The notes under the pieces were generated by a model, which saw nothing but the letters and a program-made list of their open reading frames with translations, had not been told where the DNA came from and made no database searches. From contig LFTP01000258.1 in the NCBI GenBank assembly GCA_001513395.1, positions 1 to 12,640 on the forward strand: a DNA stretch of 12,640 bases. The letters run 5' to 3'. The position numbers were made by a program, and so were the translations under genes. The stretch comes from Clostridia bacterium DTU080. GTDB lineage: Bacteria > Bacillota > Limnochordia > DTU080. Positions 6,976 through 12,640 of this stretch are shown piece by piece (the first letter of the stretch is position 1; every line of letters begins with the position of its first letter).

Positions 6976-8079
6976 TCAGTCATCCAAGATGCCTGCCGGC
7001 AGCCCGAGAGGGAAGGGTGCCGGACGCTGACATGTACTCTCCAGTTCGACCCTTCTGCCAGCTTCAGCGGCATCGTGGATGCTGACCATCACATCCAAGA
7101 CGTGATAGGCGAGTTGTTCATTGGCCCTGTGAGCCCGACCGGAACGGATGGCATGGGCCATATCAGCTACACCAAGGCCGCGGCTGTTGGTGTTATATCC
7201 AAACACTAAGGGTATCTCAGTCCATTCTTTAGAACCGCCGCGACGCAACAGTACCGGTCCGGCGAAGGTGTTTGGATCCGGAACGCTCAAAGTCCCTTCG
7301 GTGCCATAGATCTCAATGCGCGGCACTTGTCCGCCCCAAACATCAAAACTGGTCACTATGGTCGCCAAAGATCCCTGAGCGAAATCCAAAATGCCAATTA
7401 CGTGGGTGGGTACCTCAACATCGATGATCTGCCCGCGCTTTGGTTCGCTCAAAATTGTACGCTGCGGAAAAGTGGTACGGGTGCAGCCAACCACACTGCG
7501 CACCGGCCCGATCAAGGAGATCAAGGCGGTCAGATAATACGGTCCCATATCAAACATCGGACCGCCACCGCGCTTGTAGTAAAACTCCGGATCAGGATGC
7601 CATGTTTCGTGACCGTGGGAGAGCATAGATGCCGTCGCCGCTACCGGTCTACCGATCCAACCGTCGTCAATCAGCTTGCGACAAGTCTGCAAACCCGCTC
7701 CCAAGAACGTGTCCGGGGCAGCACCCAATCGCAAACCCTTTGCTCGAGCTGTCGCCAGGAGCTTCTGACCCTCTTCACGGTCGATCCCCAGAGGCTTTTC
7801 CACGTATACGTGCTTGCCCGCTTCCAAAGCAGCCAGACATACCTCTGCGTGCGCCTGGGGGATGGTAAGGTTGACCACCAGCTCGATCTCGGGATCGTTC
7901 AACAGCTCCTCGGGTGAGCAGACCCGAGGAATGCCGTACTCCTCAGCCCTGGCCTTGGCTCTTTCGGGGATCAGATCTGCACAGGCCACAATGTCCAGAA
8001 TCTCAAAAACCTGCTTCGCCTGACAGTAGATACCGCTGATCTTCCCACAACCGATGATGCCGACTTTGACTTTTTCCAT
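6976..8079 (-). CDS. Gfo/Idh/MocA family NAD(P)-dependent oxidoreductase
   Basis: Predicted 367-residue cytoplasmic dehydrogenase acting on a sugar, sugar acid or cyclitol. An N-terminal Rossmann fold carries VKVGIIGCGKISGIY (Gly-rich loop at 10-15). The family motif EKPL (Glu94-Lys95-Pro96) follows, then the C-terminal GFO/IDH/MocA substrate domain, including GGGPMFDMGPYYLTALI (about 171-187). In that block the usual catalytic His of the DxGxH pattern is replaced by Tyr; I believe this is a feature of a recognised subgroup rather than damage. ATG 8079 is chosen because AGGAGG (8088-8093, opposite strand) lies 8 nt upstream; an upstream in-frame GTG at 8109 has no comparable site. It is a single-gene unit. 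A CTGACA-N17-TTATCT pair about 140-170 bp upstream is a very weak promoter candidate. Confidence 0.9.
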   Translation of the reverse strand: MEKVKVGIIGCGKISGIYCQAKQVFEILDIVACADLIPERAKARAEEYGIPRVCSPEELLNDPEIELVVNLTIPQAHAEVCLAALEAGKHVYVEKPLGIDREEGQKLLATARAKGLRLGAAPDTFLGAGLQTCRKLIDDGWIGRPVAATASMLSHGHETWHPDPEFYYKRGGGPMFDMGPYYLTALISLIGPVRSVVGCTRTTFPQRTILSEPKRGQIIDVEVPTHVIGILDFAQGSLATIVTSFDVWGGQVPRIEIYGTEGTLSVPDPNTFAGPVLLRRGGSKEWTEIPLVFGYNTNSRGLGVADMAHAIRSGRAHRANEQLAYHVLDVMVSIHDAAEAGRRVELESTCQRPAPFPLGLPAGILDD

Positions 8080-8235
8080 GCGGATTGCCTCCTGTTTCTT
8101 CACGGGCACGACATCTTTGTACAGAGTTTCGAGCCGCGAAGACTATCACCTGCGTAAGGCTTCCGCATAGGCTGAAGTATGTGGTCCCGAGAATGTTGGT
8201 CGGAAGCGCAAATAGATAACAAACCAAGCAGGTCT

Positions 8236-8262
8236 TTGTCAGCCTGTCGTCGTAGATACAAT
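8236..8262 (+). promoter_or_regulatory. Weak promoter candidate in the gap
   Basis: TACAAT at 8257-8262 is five of six to a -10 box. TTGTCA at 8236-8241 is a fair -35, but the 15-bp spacing is short. It would start transcription near 8269, just ahead of the ribosome-site-like AAGGAG at 8277-8282. Confidence 0.2.
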
Positions 8263-8289
8263 GATATTGGCCGACGAAGGAGCTACAGA

Positions 8290-8376
8290 TTGAGTGCTCG
8301 GCTTGACAACCTCAAAGGTCTTTTCGGGTCAGCAAGTGCAGCCGGCGAAGCGAGCTCAGCTGATCTCAAGCGTTGA
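8290..8376 (+). CDS. Tentative 28-residue small protein
   Basis: AAGGAG (8277-8282) lies 7 nt before TTG 8290, opening a 28-codon frame that ends at TGA 8374-8376. It begins (M)SARLDNLKGLFGSASAAG and ends EASSADLKR. The peptide is hydrophilic, helix-compatible and ordinary in composition, with no membrane segment and no family I recognise. In favour are the ribosome site and a promoter-like TACAAT just upstream. Against it are the TTG start, the short length and the absence of a partner gene. It could also be chance within a non-coding region. Confidence 0.2.
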   Translation: MSARLDNLKGLFGSASAAGEASSADLKR

Positions 8377-8612
8377 GCCTCAAGTGACGAACACGTGACA
8401 TGAACCCTACGAAATGCTTCGCGTCGGCCTCTGCACCGGGCGATGAAACCGCACCGATCAAGGTCACGGTCGGTGTGTTCCGCAATAACCGTTTGGATAC
8501 GCATCTGAAAAGATCAGTGTCGCCGTAAGTCTCATAGGACTCAACGGCCATGCCGGCGGGAGCGGTTTGGAGCACTCTCCCGGGCGACGTGAATCGAACT
8601 TGGAGGAAGTTG

Positions 8613-9611
8613 ATGTGCTGGCGAACATGCGGTAGGTTGTTTACGATACGCGTTATCATGGTTGCGTTGCTTTTTTGTCTGCCCGTATCAGCGGATCAAA
8701 ACGTATACGTGGTTCGGGAAGGTGACACTCTCTACTCAATCGCCAGAACCCACGGGGTCGCGCTCGGCGACCTTTTGCTTTGGAACGGTCTGAGCGAAAG
8801 AAGTATCATCCATCCGGGGCAAGAGATCATTGCAACAGCCCCTCCCGTCGCTTCTTCAACGGCCGGCGATGGATCGGCTCCCGCCACGTACACGGTAAAC
8901 AAGGGGGACACGCTTTGGTCCATCGCCAAAAAGACCGGAGTGGCCCTCAATGAGTTATTGAGAGTCAACGGGCTCCAAGCCGACACCATAATACGGCCCG
9001 GATTGGTGTTGCAGCTGCCTGTCGGGGCTTCGCTCATGTTGAGCGTAGACCATGCTTTATCGGATGCACTGCAGGGGACGAGTTCGCGGAAGGAACAGCT
9101 GCAAACGTCTGCGGCACCGCTGGCAACAGAGAATGTGACACTTGAGATAACGTCAAAGGAGGAGCCATCCGTACTGCCGTTGGCCATTGCCGCTGATGCG
9201 GATCAGGGGCGCGAGGCTCTTGAGCGTCTCAAGAACGGACCGGAAACCGGATTTGCCTGGCCAGTAAACGCGCGCATCACATCGGCATTTGGCATGCGTT
9301 GGGGTCGTATGCATCAAGGGATCGATCTAGGGGTCTCGACGGGGACTCCGGTTCGTGCCGCTGCTGACGGTGTGGTCAAATCAGCCGGCTGGTCCGGGGG
9401 ATACGGACGCCTGCTGGTGATCGATCATGGTGGCGGTTGGGAGACCTATTACGCTCATCTTTCAGAGTTTCGAGTCGCAAAAGGAGACATAGTCCGCAAA
9501 GGACAGGTCGTGGCTCGCTCCGGGAACACTGGACGGACAACCGGTCCGCACCTTCATTTTGAAATACGCCGCGATAACAAACCACTGGATCCTTTACGTT
9601 TTCTCGATTAG
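8613..9611 (+). CDS. Secreted LysM-LysM-M23 peptidoglycan endopeptidase
   Basis: Exported cell-wall enzyme of 332 residues that probably cuts peptide cross-bridges or activates another hydrolase. ATG 8613 follows GGAGG (8602-8606) by 6 nt and yields a clean signal peptide (residues 1-27, ending LPVSA). An in-frame ATG at 8550 would bury that signal. Two LysM wall-binding repeats follow, at about 30-75 (VYVVREGDTLYSIA) and 92-137 (YTVNKGDTLWSIA). A low-complexity linker runs to about 210, then a C-terminal M23 domain. Zinc and catalytic residues are intact: His234 and Asp238 (HQGIDLG), His282 (YYAHL), and His313/His315 (GPHLHFE). This argues for an active peptidase rather than a degenerate NlpD/EnvC-type activator. 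No partner gene is adjacent; the transporter operon after it has its own promoter. Confidence 0.93.
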   Translation: MCWRTCGRLFTIRVIMVALLFCLPVSADQNVYVVREGDTLYSIARTHGVALGDLLLWNGLSERSIIHPGQEIIATAPPVASSTAGDGSAPATYTVNKGDTLWSIAKKTGVALNELLRVNGLQADTIIRPGLVLQLPVGASLMLSVDHALSDALQGTSSRKEQLQTSAAPLATENVTLEITSKEEPSVLPLAIAADADQGREALERLKNGPETGFAWPVNARITSAFGMRWGRMHQGIDLGVSTGTPVRAAADGVVKSAGWSGGYGRLLVIDHGGGWETYYAHLSEFRVAKGDIVRKGQVVARSGNTGRTTGPHLHFEIRRDNKPLDPLRFLD

Positions 9612-9637
9612 TTGAGACTGTGCACGCCGACAGTGAC

Positions 9638-9653
9638 GGCAGGAGGCCTTTTT
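9638..9653 (+). terminator. Weak terminator candidate after the M23 gene
   Basis: GGC (9638-9640) and GCC (9646-9648) are followed directly by TTTTT (9649-9653). The stem is only 3 bp. Larger alternatives just upstream (GCCG/CGGC; ACTGT 9617-9621 with ACAGT 9630-9634) are separated from the T-run. Its position, between one gene's stop codon and the next promoter, is right for a terminator, but the structure is poor. Confidence 0.25.
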
Positions 9654-9669
9654 CATATAACCCGGAGCG

Positions 9670-9699
9670 TTGACAGTTGGCGCGTACGGCGATTATAGT
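9670..9699 (+). promoter_or_regulatory. Strong sigma-70/sigma-A-type promoter of the LIV transporter operon
   Basis: A perfect -35 TTGACA (9670-9675) and a near-perfect -10 TATAGT (9694-9699, five of six) are spaced by 18 bp. Transcription would begin near 9706, giving an untranslated leader of about 45 nt before the start at 9751. This is the best promoter in the window. It also shows that a TTG start at 9670 for the binding protein is wrong, because that TTG is the -35 box. Confidence 0.8.
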
Positions 9700-9711
9700 T
9701 TAGGCGACAGA

Positions 9712-9729
9712 GCATTCTGTTCAGAATGC
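9712..9729. promoter_or_regulatory. Perfect 18-bp dyad, candidate operator
   Basis: GCATTCTG (9712-9719), TT, CAGAATGC (9722-9729) is a perfect 8+2+8 inverted repeat centred about 15 bp downstream of the predicted transcription start. A repressor dimer bound there would block the transporter operon. The 2-nt gap is too tight for a normal RNA loop, which favours a DNA-binding site. It is not a clear match to the CodY, ArgR or LexA consensus as I know them. Confidence 0.5.
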
Positions 9730-9750
9730 ATACGCGTATATCAAGAAGGG

Positions 9751-10908
9751 ATGGTGGGAGTTTTGAAAAGACAAACGGTATATGTCATTATCGCTGTATT
9801 GGTCATAGCTGTCGGTCTCGGAATCGGACTCTCCAGACGCTCCGGAGGAAAAGAGATTCGAATCGGAGGCAACTTCGAGTTGACAGGCGGAGTCGCCAGT
9901 TTCGGAGTCTCCGCCCGCAACGGCATAGTCTTGGCCCTTGAACAGGCCAACGAGCAGGACGTTCTTGACGGCTACAAAATCAAGTTGATCGAGGCAGACA
10001 ACAAATCGGATAACGCCGAAACGACGAACATGGCGACCAAGTTGATCACGAAAGACAATGTTGTGGCCATGCTGGGTCCCGTCATCAGCAGCAACTCCAT
10101 TGCCGCGGCTAACGTAGCTCAGGAAATGCAAGTCCCGATGCTCACACCGACGGCGACTGCCCCTGATGTCACCAAAGTGGGAGACTATATCTTCCGCGCC
10201 TGTTTCATGGATGACTTCCAGGCCATCGCCATGGCTGAATTCGCTTACAATACCTTGGGGTCACGCAAGGCGGCCATGCTGGTCAACAGCGGTGACCCGT
10301 ATTCCACCGCTTTGGCGAGCTTCTTCCGGCAGCGCTTTGAGGAGTTGGGCGGCCAGATCGTTGCTGAAGAGAAATACCTCTCCAAAGACACTGAGTTCCG
10401 CCCGCAGCTCACCAAGATTAAATCGTCCGGAGCTGATATGATCTACATCCCGGGTTACTACGAGGAGCAGGGTGCGATCGCCCGCCAGGCGCGCGAGATG
10501 GGCATTAACGTACCGCTTACTGGCGGTGACGGTTGGGACTCTGCCAAACTGGTCGAGATCGCCGGTGCTGAGAACCTGAACGACATCTACTTCACGAATC
10601 ACTACAGCGCTGGCGACGACGATCCCGTTGTCCAGGAGTTTGTCAAGGCGTATGAGGCCAGATTCGGCCATGTGCCGGATGCCTTTGCCGCCTTGGGTTA
10701 CGAGGCAGGGTGGATTCTGGTTGACGCTCTTAAGCGGGCAGAGTCCTTCACCCCGAAAGCCATTCGGGATGCACTCGCCGCCACCGAGAACCTAAAGATC
10801 TTGCGCGCCAACATCACCATGGGCGCAGATCGCAACCCGATCAAGGACGGTATTATAGTAGAGCTGAAAAACGGTGTACCCTCGGTCCGAGACGTCATTC
10901 AGCCCTAA
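9751..10908 (+). CDS. Branched-chain amino-acid-type ABC transporter substrate-binding protein
   Basis: Extracytoplasmic binding component of a LIV/HAAT-type importer, a type I periplasmic-binding fold of the LivJ/LivK family. It has about 385 residues, a usual length. After a hydrophobic segment (residues about 9-26) come the family opening KEIRIGGNFELTGGVASFG, then AMLGPVISSNSIAAA, MLTPTATAP and DYIFRACFMDDFQ, and a typical C-terminus ending in DGIIVELKNGVPSVRDVIQP. The start is uncertain. ATG 9751 has AAGGG immediately in front; GTG 9754 and TTG 9763 (giving MKRQTV) are alternatives. All lie after the promoter at 9670-9699. No lipobox Cys follows the hydrophobic segment, so the protein may stay attached by an uncleaved anchor. 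It is the first gene of the operon, followed by a hairpin-rich spacer and livH. Ligand specificity (leucine, isoleucine, valine, another amino acid or an amide) cannot be read. Confidence 0.92.
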   Translation: MVGVLKRQTVYVIIAVLVIAVGLGIGLSRRSGGKEIRIGGNFELTGGVASFGVSARNGIVLALEQANEQDVLDGYKIKLIEADNKSDNAETTNMATKLITKDNVVAMLGPVISSNSIAAANVAQEMQVPMLTPTATAPDVTKVGDYIFRACFMDDFQAIAMAEFAYNTLGSRKAAMLVNSGDPYSTALASFFRQRFEELGGQIVAEEKYLSKDTEFRPQLTKIKSSGADMIYIPGYYEEQGAIARQAREMGINVPLTGGDGWDSAKLVEIAGAENLNDIYFTNHYSAGDDDPVVQEFVKAYEARFGHVPDAFAALGYEAGWILVDALKRAESFTPKAIRDALAATENLKILRANITMGADRNPIKDGIIVELKNGVPSVRDVIQP

Positions 10909-10920
10909 AGCACTTGGTAT

Positions 10921-10966
10921 GTCGGAAGTGGGTCGAACACTTGACGAAGCGATCTTCGTAACCGAC
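10921..10966 (+). other. Possible three-way-junction RNA element
   Basis: GTCGG (10921-10925) pairs with CCGAC (10962-10966) and encloses two hairpins: AAGTG/CACTT (10926-10930, 10938-10942; loop GGTCGAA) and ACGAAG/CTTCGT (10944-10949, 10954-10959; loop CGAT). Joining segments are only 0-2 nt long. It starts 12 nt after the binding-protein stop codon. Confidence 0.4.
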
Positions 10967-11032
10967 TGTCGTCGGGGCGGGTCGATCATGTGTGGCCGGA
11001 CTTGCCGGCTTGATGAAGCTAACGAACGAGGA

Positions 11033-11067
11033 CGGATTGGGAGTGTGTCAAACACTCCCACCATCCG
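11033..11067 (+). other. Long stem-loop in the operon spacer
   Basis: TGGGAGTGT (11038-11046) and ACACTCCCA (11052-11060) form a perfect 9-bp stem around a GTCAA loop. CGGAT (11033-11037) and ATCCG (11063-11067) extend it after a two-base CC bulge, for 14 bp in all. No T-run follows, so it is not a standard terminator. Confidence 0.6.
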
Positions 11068-11122
11068 CCACGCAATGTCAAGTGTCTGAAAAGCGCAACG
11101 CTGCCGATCATCCGGCGCCGAA

Positions 11123-11174
11123 GCACCGTGACAATCGCCGGCTGAGTCGGCCGGAATGACCCCGTCCGCGGTGC
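11123..11174 (+). other. Nested hairpin element in the operon spacer
   Basis: GCACCG (11123-11128) pairs with CGGTGC (11169-11174) and encloses an inner CCGGC/GCCGG hairpin (11138-11142, 11150-11154). The closed outer helix with a structured interior is the kind of layout seen in cis-regulatory RNAs, but I recognise no class. Confidence 0.35.
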
Positions 11175-11193
11175 CTGGGGAAGGAAAAGGATA

Positions 11194-11225
11194 GAGCCCG
11201 GCGGAGGGATTTCCTCGCCGGGCTC
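11194..11225 (+). other. GC-rich hairpin 43 nt upstream of the livH start
   Basis: GAGCCCGGCG (11194-11203) and CGCCGGGCTC (11216-11225) form a perfect 10-bp stem with a 12-nt loop; part of the loop can pair further (AGG with CCT). It resembles a terminator stem but is followed by GAATTATGG rather than a T-run. It may act as partial terminator, or as a block to 3'-to-5' decay lowering permease output relative to the binding protein. Confidence 0.6.
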
Positions 11226-11268
11226 GAATTATGGTTGGATTGAAACATGCGTACGAAGGAGTCGGACG

Positions 11269-12147
11269 ATGACGGAGTTTCTGCAGCAGATAATAAACGG
11301 TATCTCATTGGGAAGCGTCTACGCACTGATCGCCCTTGGATACACTATGGTCTATGGGATCGTTCGCTTAATCAACTTCGCTCATGGCGACATCTATATG
11401 ATGGGCGCTTTCATCGGTTTTTTTGCCACCTCAGTGTTGAAACTGTCGTTTCTGCCGGCTCTTGTTATGTCTATGGCCGGAGCCGCACTGCTGGGGATCA
11501 TCGTTGAACGTGTCGCCTATAAACCTTTGCGCGGTCAACCGCGAATCACATTGCTCATCACTGCTATTGGAGTTTCGTTTTTCTTAGAGTATAGTATGAT
11601 CTGGGCAGTCTCTCCGCAACCGCGCTCCTATCCACAGCTGCTTTCGTCCTACCAGATCCATATCGGCGGACTAATCATCACCGCTCAGCAGATCTTCATC
11701 CTCACAGTGGCCGTGTTACTCATGGTCGCCCTGCAGCTGTTGGTGCAACACACGCGAGCGGGCAAAGCCATGAGAGCGGTCTCGTTTGATGAACAGGCCG
11801 CGGCGCTGATGGGCATAAATGTCGATTCAGTGATTTCCTATACCTTCGCCCTTGGATCCGCCCTGGCGGGTGCGGCCGGGCTGTTGGTAGGCATCTACTA
11901 CAATCGCATCGATCCCCTCATGGGCGTTATGCCGGGGTTGAAGGCTTTTGTAGCCGCGGTGCTCGGTGGTATAGGGATCATTCCCGGAGCGGTCTTGGGT
12001 GGGCTTTTGATGGGCATTGCGGAGTCATTGGTCGCCGGCTTTTTGTCCTCAACCTACCGCGACGCTGTGGCCTTTGCGCTCCTGATTCTGATCTTGCTGG
12101 TCAAACCGACAGGACTTCTTGGAAAAACGGGACACGAAAAGGTGTGA
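11269..12147 (+). CDS. livH: Branched-chain amino-acid ABC transporter permease LivH
   Basis: Inner-membrane permease of a LIV/HAAT-type importer, which forms the translocation pore with LivM. It has 292 residues, close to the usual length, and is strongly hydrophobic with several membrane segments. Typical motifs are NGISLGSVYALIALGYTMVY (10-29), LINFAHGDIYMMGAF (34-48), the cytoplasmic ATPase-contact loop RAVSFDEQAAALMGINVD (169-186), then FALGSALAGAAG and the terminal VKPTGLLGK. ATG 11269 follows GAAGGAG (11255-11261) by 7 nt. It lies 360 bp after the binding-protein gene with no clear promoter of its own, so it is probably expressed by read-through. The stop codon is 5 nt before, or overlaps, the start of livM, indicating tight coupling. 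Confidence 0.94.
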   Translation: MTEFLQQIINGISLGSVYALIALGYTMVYGIVRLINFAHGDIYMMGAFIGFFATSVLKLSFLPALVMSMAGAALLGIIVERVAYKPLRGQPRITLLITAIGVSFFLEYSMIWAVSPQPRSYPQLLSSYQIHIGGLIITAQQIFILTVAVLLMVALQLLVQHTRAGKAMRAVSFDEQAAALMGINVDSVISYTFALGSALAGAAGLLVGIYYNRIDPLMGVMPGLKAFVAAVLGGIGIIPGAVLGGLLMGIAESLVAGFLSSTYRDAVAFALLILILLVKPTGLLGKTGHEKV

Positions 12148-12152
12148 GAACG

Positions 12153-12640
12153 GTGGCCTTTGAACGATACTCGAAGCAAATCATCTGGGGAGCATTCACG
12201 GCAACTGTTTACCTCTTAATCCTGGCGCTTGAGGCTGTAGGCCTAATCGGTGAATATCTGATGATCAATATCAAACTGGCTGGTATTTTTATCATTTTGG
12301 GGACCAGCCTCAACCTGATAAACGGGTTCACGGGCCAGTTCTCATTGGGCCACGCCGGGTTCATGGCTGTGGGAGCTTATGTCGGAGCCATATGCACGGT
12401 CAAATTCAATCTGCCGTTTCCGGTTGCGCTCATCGCCGGTTCTTTGGCCGCTGCCGGTATCGGCTTTTTGATTGGCTTACCGACTTTGCGGCTGCGAGGG
12501 GACTATCTGGCCATCGCCACGTTGGGCTTCGGTGAGATCATACGCGTCATGTTCCTCAACTGGGCCTATGTAGGCGGTGCCCATGGTTTTGTGATCACCC
12601 GCCGCTATACCTCATTTGCCTGGCTCGCGGCCATGGTGGT
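12153..12640 (+). CDS. livM: Branched-chain amino-acid ABC transporter permease LivM, 3' truncated by window
   Basis: Second permease of the importer. The frame runs open to the window edge, giving about 162 residues of an expected 300 or more. Hydrophobic segments alternate with the family blocks TSLNLINGFTGQFSLGHAGF and then PTLRLRGDYLAIATLGFGEI, the latter being the LivM hallmark. GTG 12153 is preferred because AAAAGG (12137-12142) lies 10 nt upstream. GTG 12144, which overlaps the livH stop as GTGA, is an alternative but sits only 1 nt from that site. The stretch after the hallmark reads VGGAHGFVITRRYTSF where relatives usually have a TGG-N-G pattern, a mild divergence. Loss of the end is due to the window boundary and not to mutation. 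ATPase genes livG and livF are expected downstream. Confidence 0.92.
   Translation, partial: MAFERYSKQIIWGAFTATVYLLILALEAVGLIGEYLMINIKLAGIFIILGTSLNLINGFTGQFSLGHAGFMAVGAYVGAICTVKFNLPFPVALIAGSLAAAGIGFLIGLPTLRLRGDYLAIATLGFGEIIRVMFLNWAYVGGAHGFVITRRYTSFAWLAAMV

Larger units (their letters stand above)
8094..8612. other. Gap of about 0.5 kb between divergent genes
   Basis: This is the upstream region of both the oxidoreductase (minus) and the LysM/M23 gene (plus). It holds one tentative small reading frame (8290-8376) with a weak promoter before it. It also has scattered inverted repeats: CTCAA/TTGAG with a 3-nt loop near 8363-8375, CACCGA/TCGGTG (8452-8457, 8470-8475), and CGGGAG/CTCCCG (8557-8562, 8577-8582), the last just upstream of the M23 ribosome site. 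A TTGACA at 8303-8308 has no matching -10. I see no tRNA or other RNA gene and no transposon ends. Confidence 0.5.
10909..11268 (+). other. 360-bp hairpin-rich spacer between the binding protein and livH
   Basis: No credible gene lies here, but the sequence folds repeatedly. There is a possible three-way junction (10921-10966), GCCGG/CCGGC (10995-10999, 11005-11009), a long hairpin (11033-11067), a nested element (11123-11174), and a GC-rich hairpin (11194-11225). None is followed by a clear T-run. In importer operons such structures often protect the binding-protein mRNA or reduce read-through into the permeases. A cis-acting RNA or a small RNA is another possibility. I could not match it to a riboswitch class, including T-box. 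Confidence 0.6.

Noticed and set aside
8303..8331. TTGACA at 8303-8308 as a promoter for the M23 gene
   Set aside because: No acceptable -10 box lies 16-18 bp downstream (the sequence there reads GGGTCA).
8583..8605. tRNA-like T-arm (TTCGATTC on the minus strand)
   Set aside because: Flanking bases do not form the T stem and no acceptor or anticodon arm can be drawn.
9670..9750. N-terminal extension of the binding protein from TTG 9670
   Set aside because: That TTG is the first half of a perfect -35 box, and the extension would precede the hydrophobic segment and contain the -10 box and dyad.
10909..11268. T-box, ZTP or other known riboswitch upstream of livH
   Set aside because: I looked for the T-box bulge sequence and for conserved cores of common classes; only scattered partial resemblance was found, without the required arrangement.
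11231..11272. 13-codon frame ending ATGA on the livH start
   Set aside because: It has no ribosome site; the bases in front are the arm of a GC-rich hairpin. The overlap looks accidental.
1..12640. CRISPR array, transposon, integrase or defence system
   Set aside because: I see no regularly spaced direct repeats, no transposase or integrase frames, and every long gene belongs to a housekeeping, transport or wall family.

Overview
The window (about 12.6 kb, GC by eye in the low-to-mid fifties) is an ordinary stretch of bacterial chromosome. It carries ten recognisable genes, an eleventh cut by the right edge, and two tentative very short reading frames. Start sites are marked by strong AAGGAGG/AGGAGG Shine-Dalgarno sequences, with several GTG and TTG starts. 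There are two secreted cell-wall enzymes (an Amidase_3 protein and a LysM/M23 protein) and a secreted lipoprotein protease. This suggests a Bacillota-like or neighbouring lineage, but the assignment is inference and no marker gene is present to settle it.

Layout, left to right. (1) A plus-strand lipoprotein with a carboxypeptidase-regulatory-like domain and a metzincin zinc-protease motif (214-1416). (2) A convergent nitrilase-superfamily amidohydrolase (1445-2287, minus). (3) A class II fructose-bisphosphate aldolase (2499-3473, plus), preceded by a possible 10-codon leader peptide. (4) A minus-strand pair, a sugar-phosphate isomerase/epimerase (4252-5067) followed by an N-acetylmuramoyl-L-alanine amidase (3452-4183); the amidase 3' end overlaps the aldolase 3' end by 22 bp. 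(5) A divergent short-form alpha-glucan phosphorylase (5244-6914, plus), ending at a hairpin shared with (6) a Gfo/Idh/MocA oxidoreductase (6976-8079, minus). (7) A gap of about 0.5 kb with one dubious small reading frame. (8) A LysM-LysM-M23 peptidoglycan endopeptidase (8613-9611, plus). (9) A branched-chain amino-acid (LIV/HAAT-type) ABC transporter operon: binding protein (9751-10908), a 360-bp hairpin-rich spacer, LivH permease (11269-12147), and LivM permease cut off at 12640. The ATPase genes would be expected beyond the right edge.

How the genes fit together: the aldolase and glucan phosphorylase belong to central and storage carbohydrate metabolism. The epimerase and the NAD(P)-dependent oxidoreductase are of types common in sugar or cyclitol catabolism. 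The amidase and M23 protein remodel the wall. Only the transporter genes form a clear multi-gene operon. It has the best promoter in the window (TTGACA-N18-TATAGT at 9670-9699), with an 18-bp perfect dyad just downstream of the predicted transcription start. I did not find a convincing new defence or mobile system. The most notable unexplained items are the structured spacer between the binding protein and livH, the dyad operator candidate, the leader-peptide candidate before the aldolase, and the metzincin lipoprotein.
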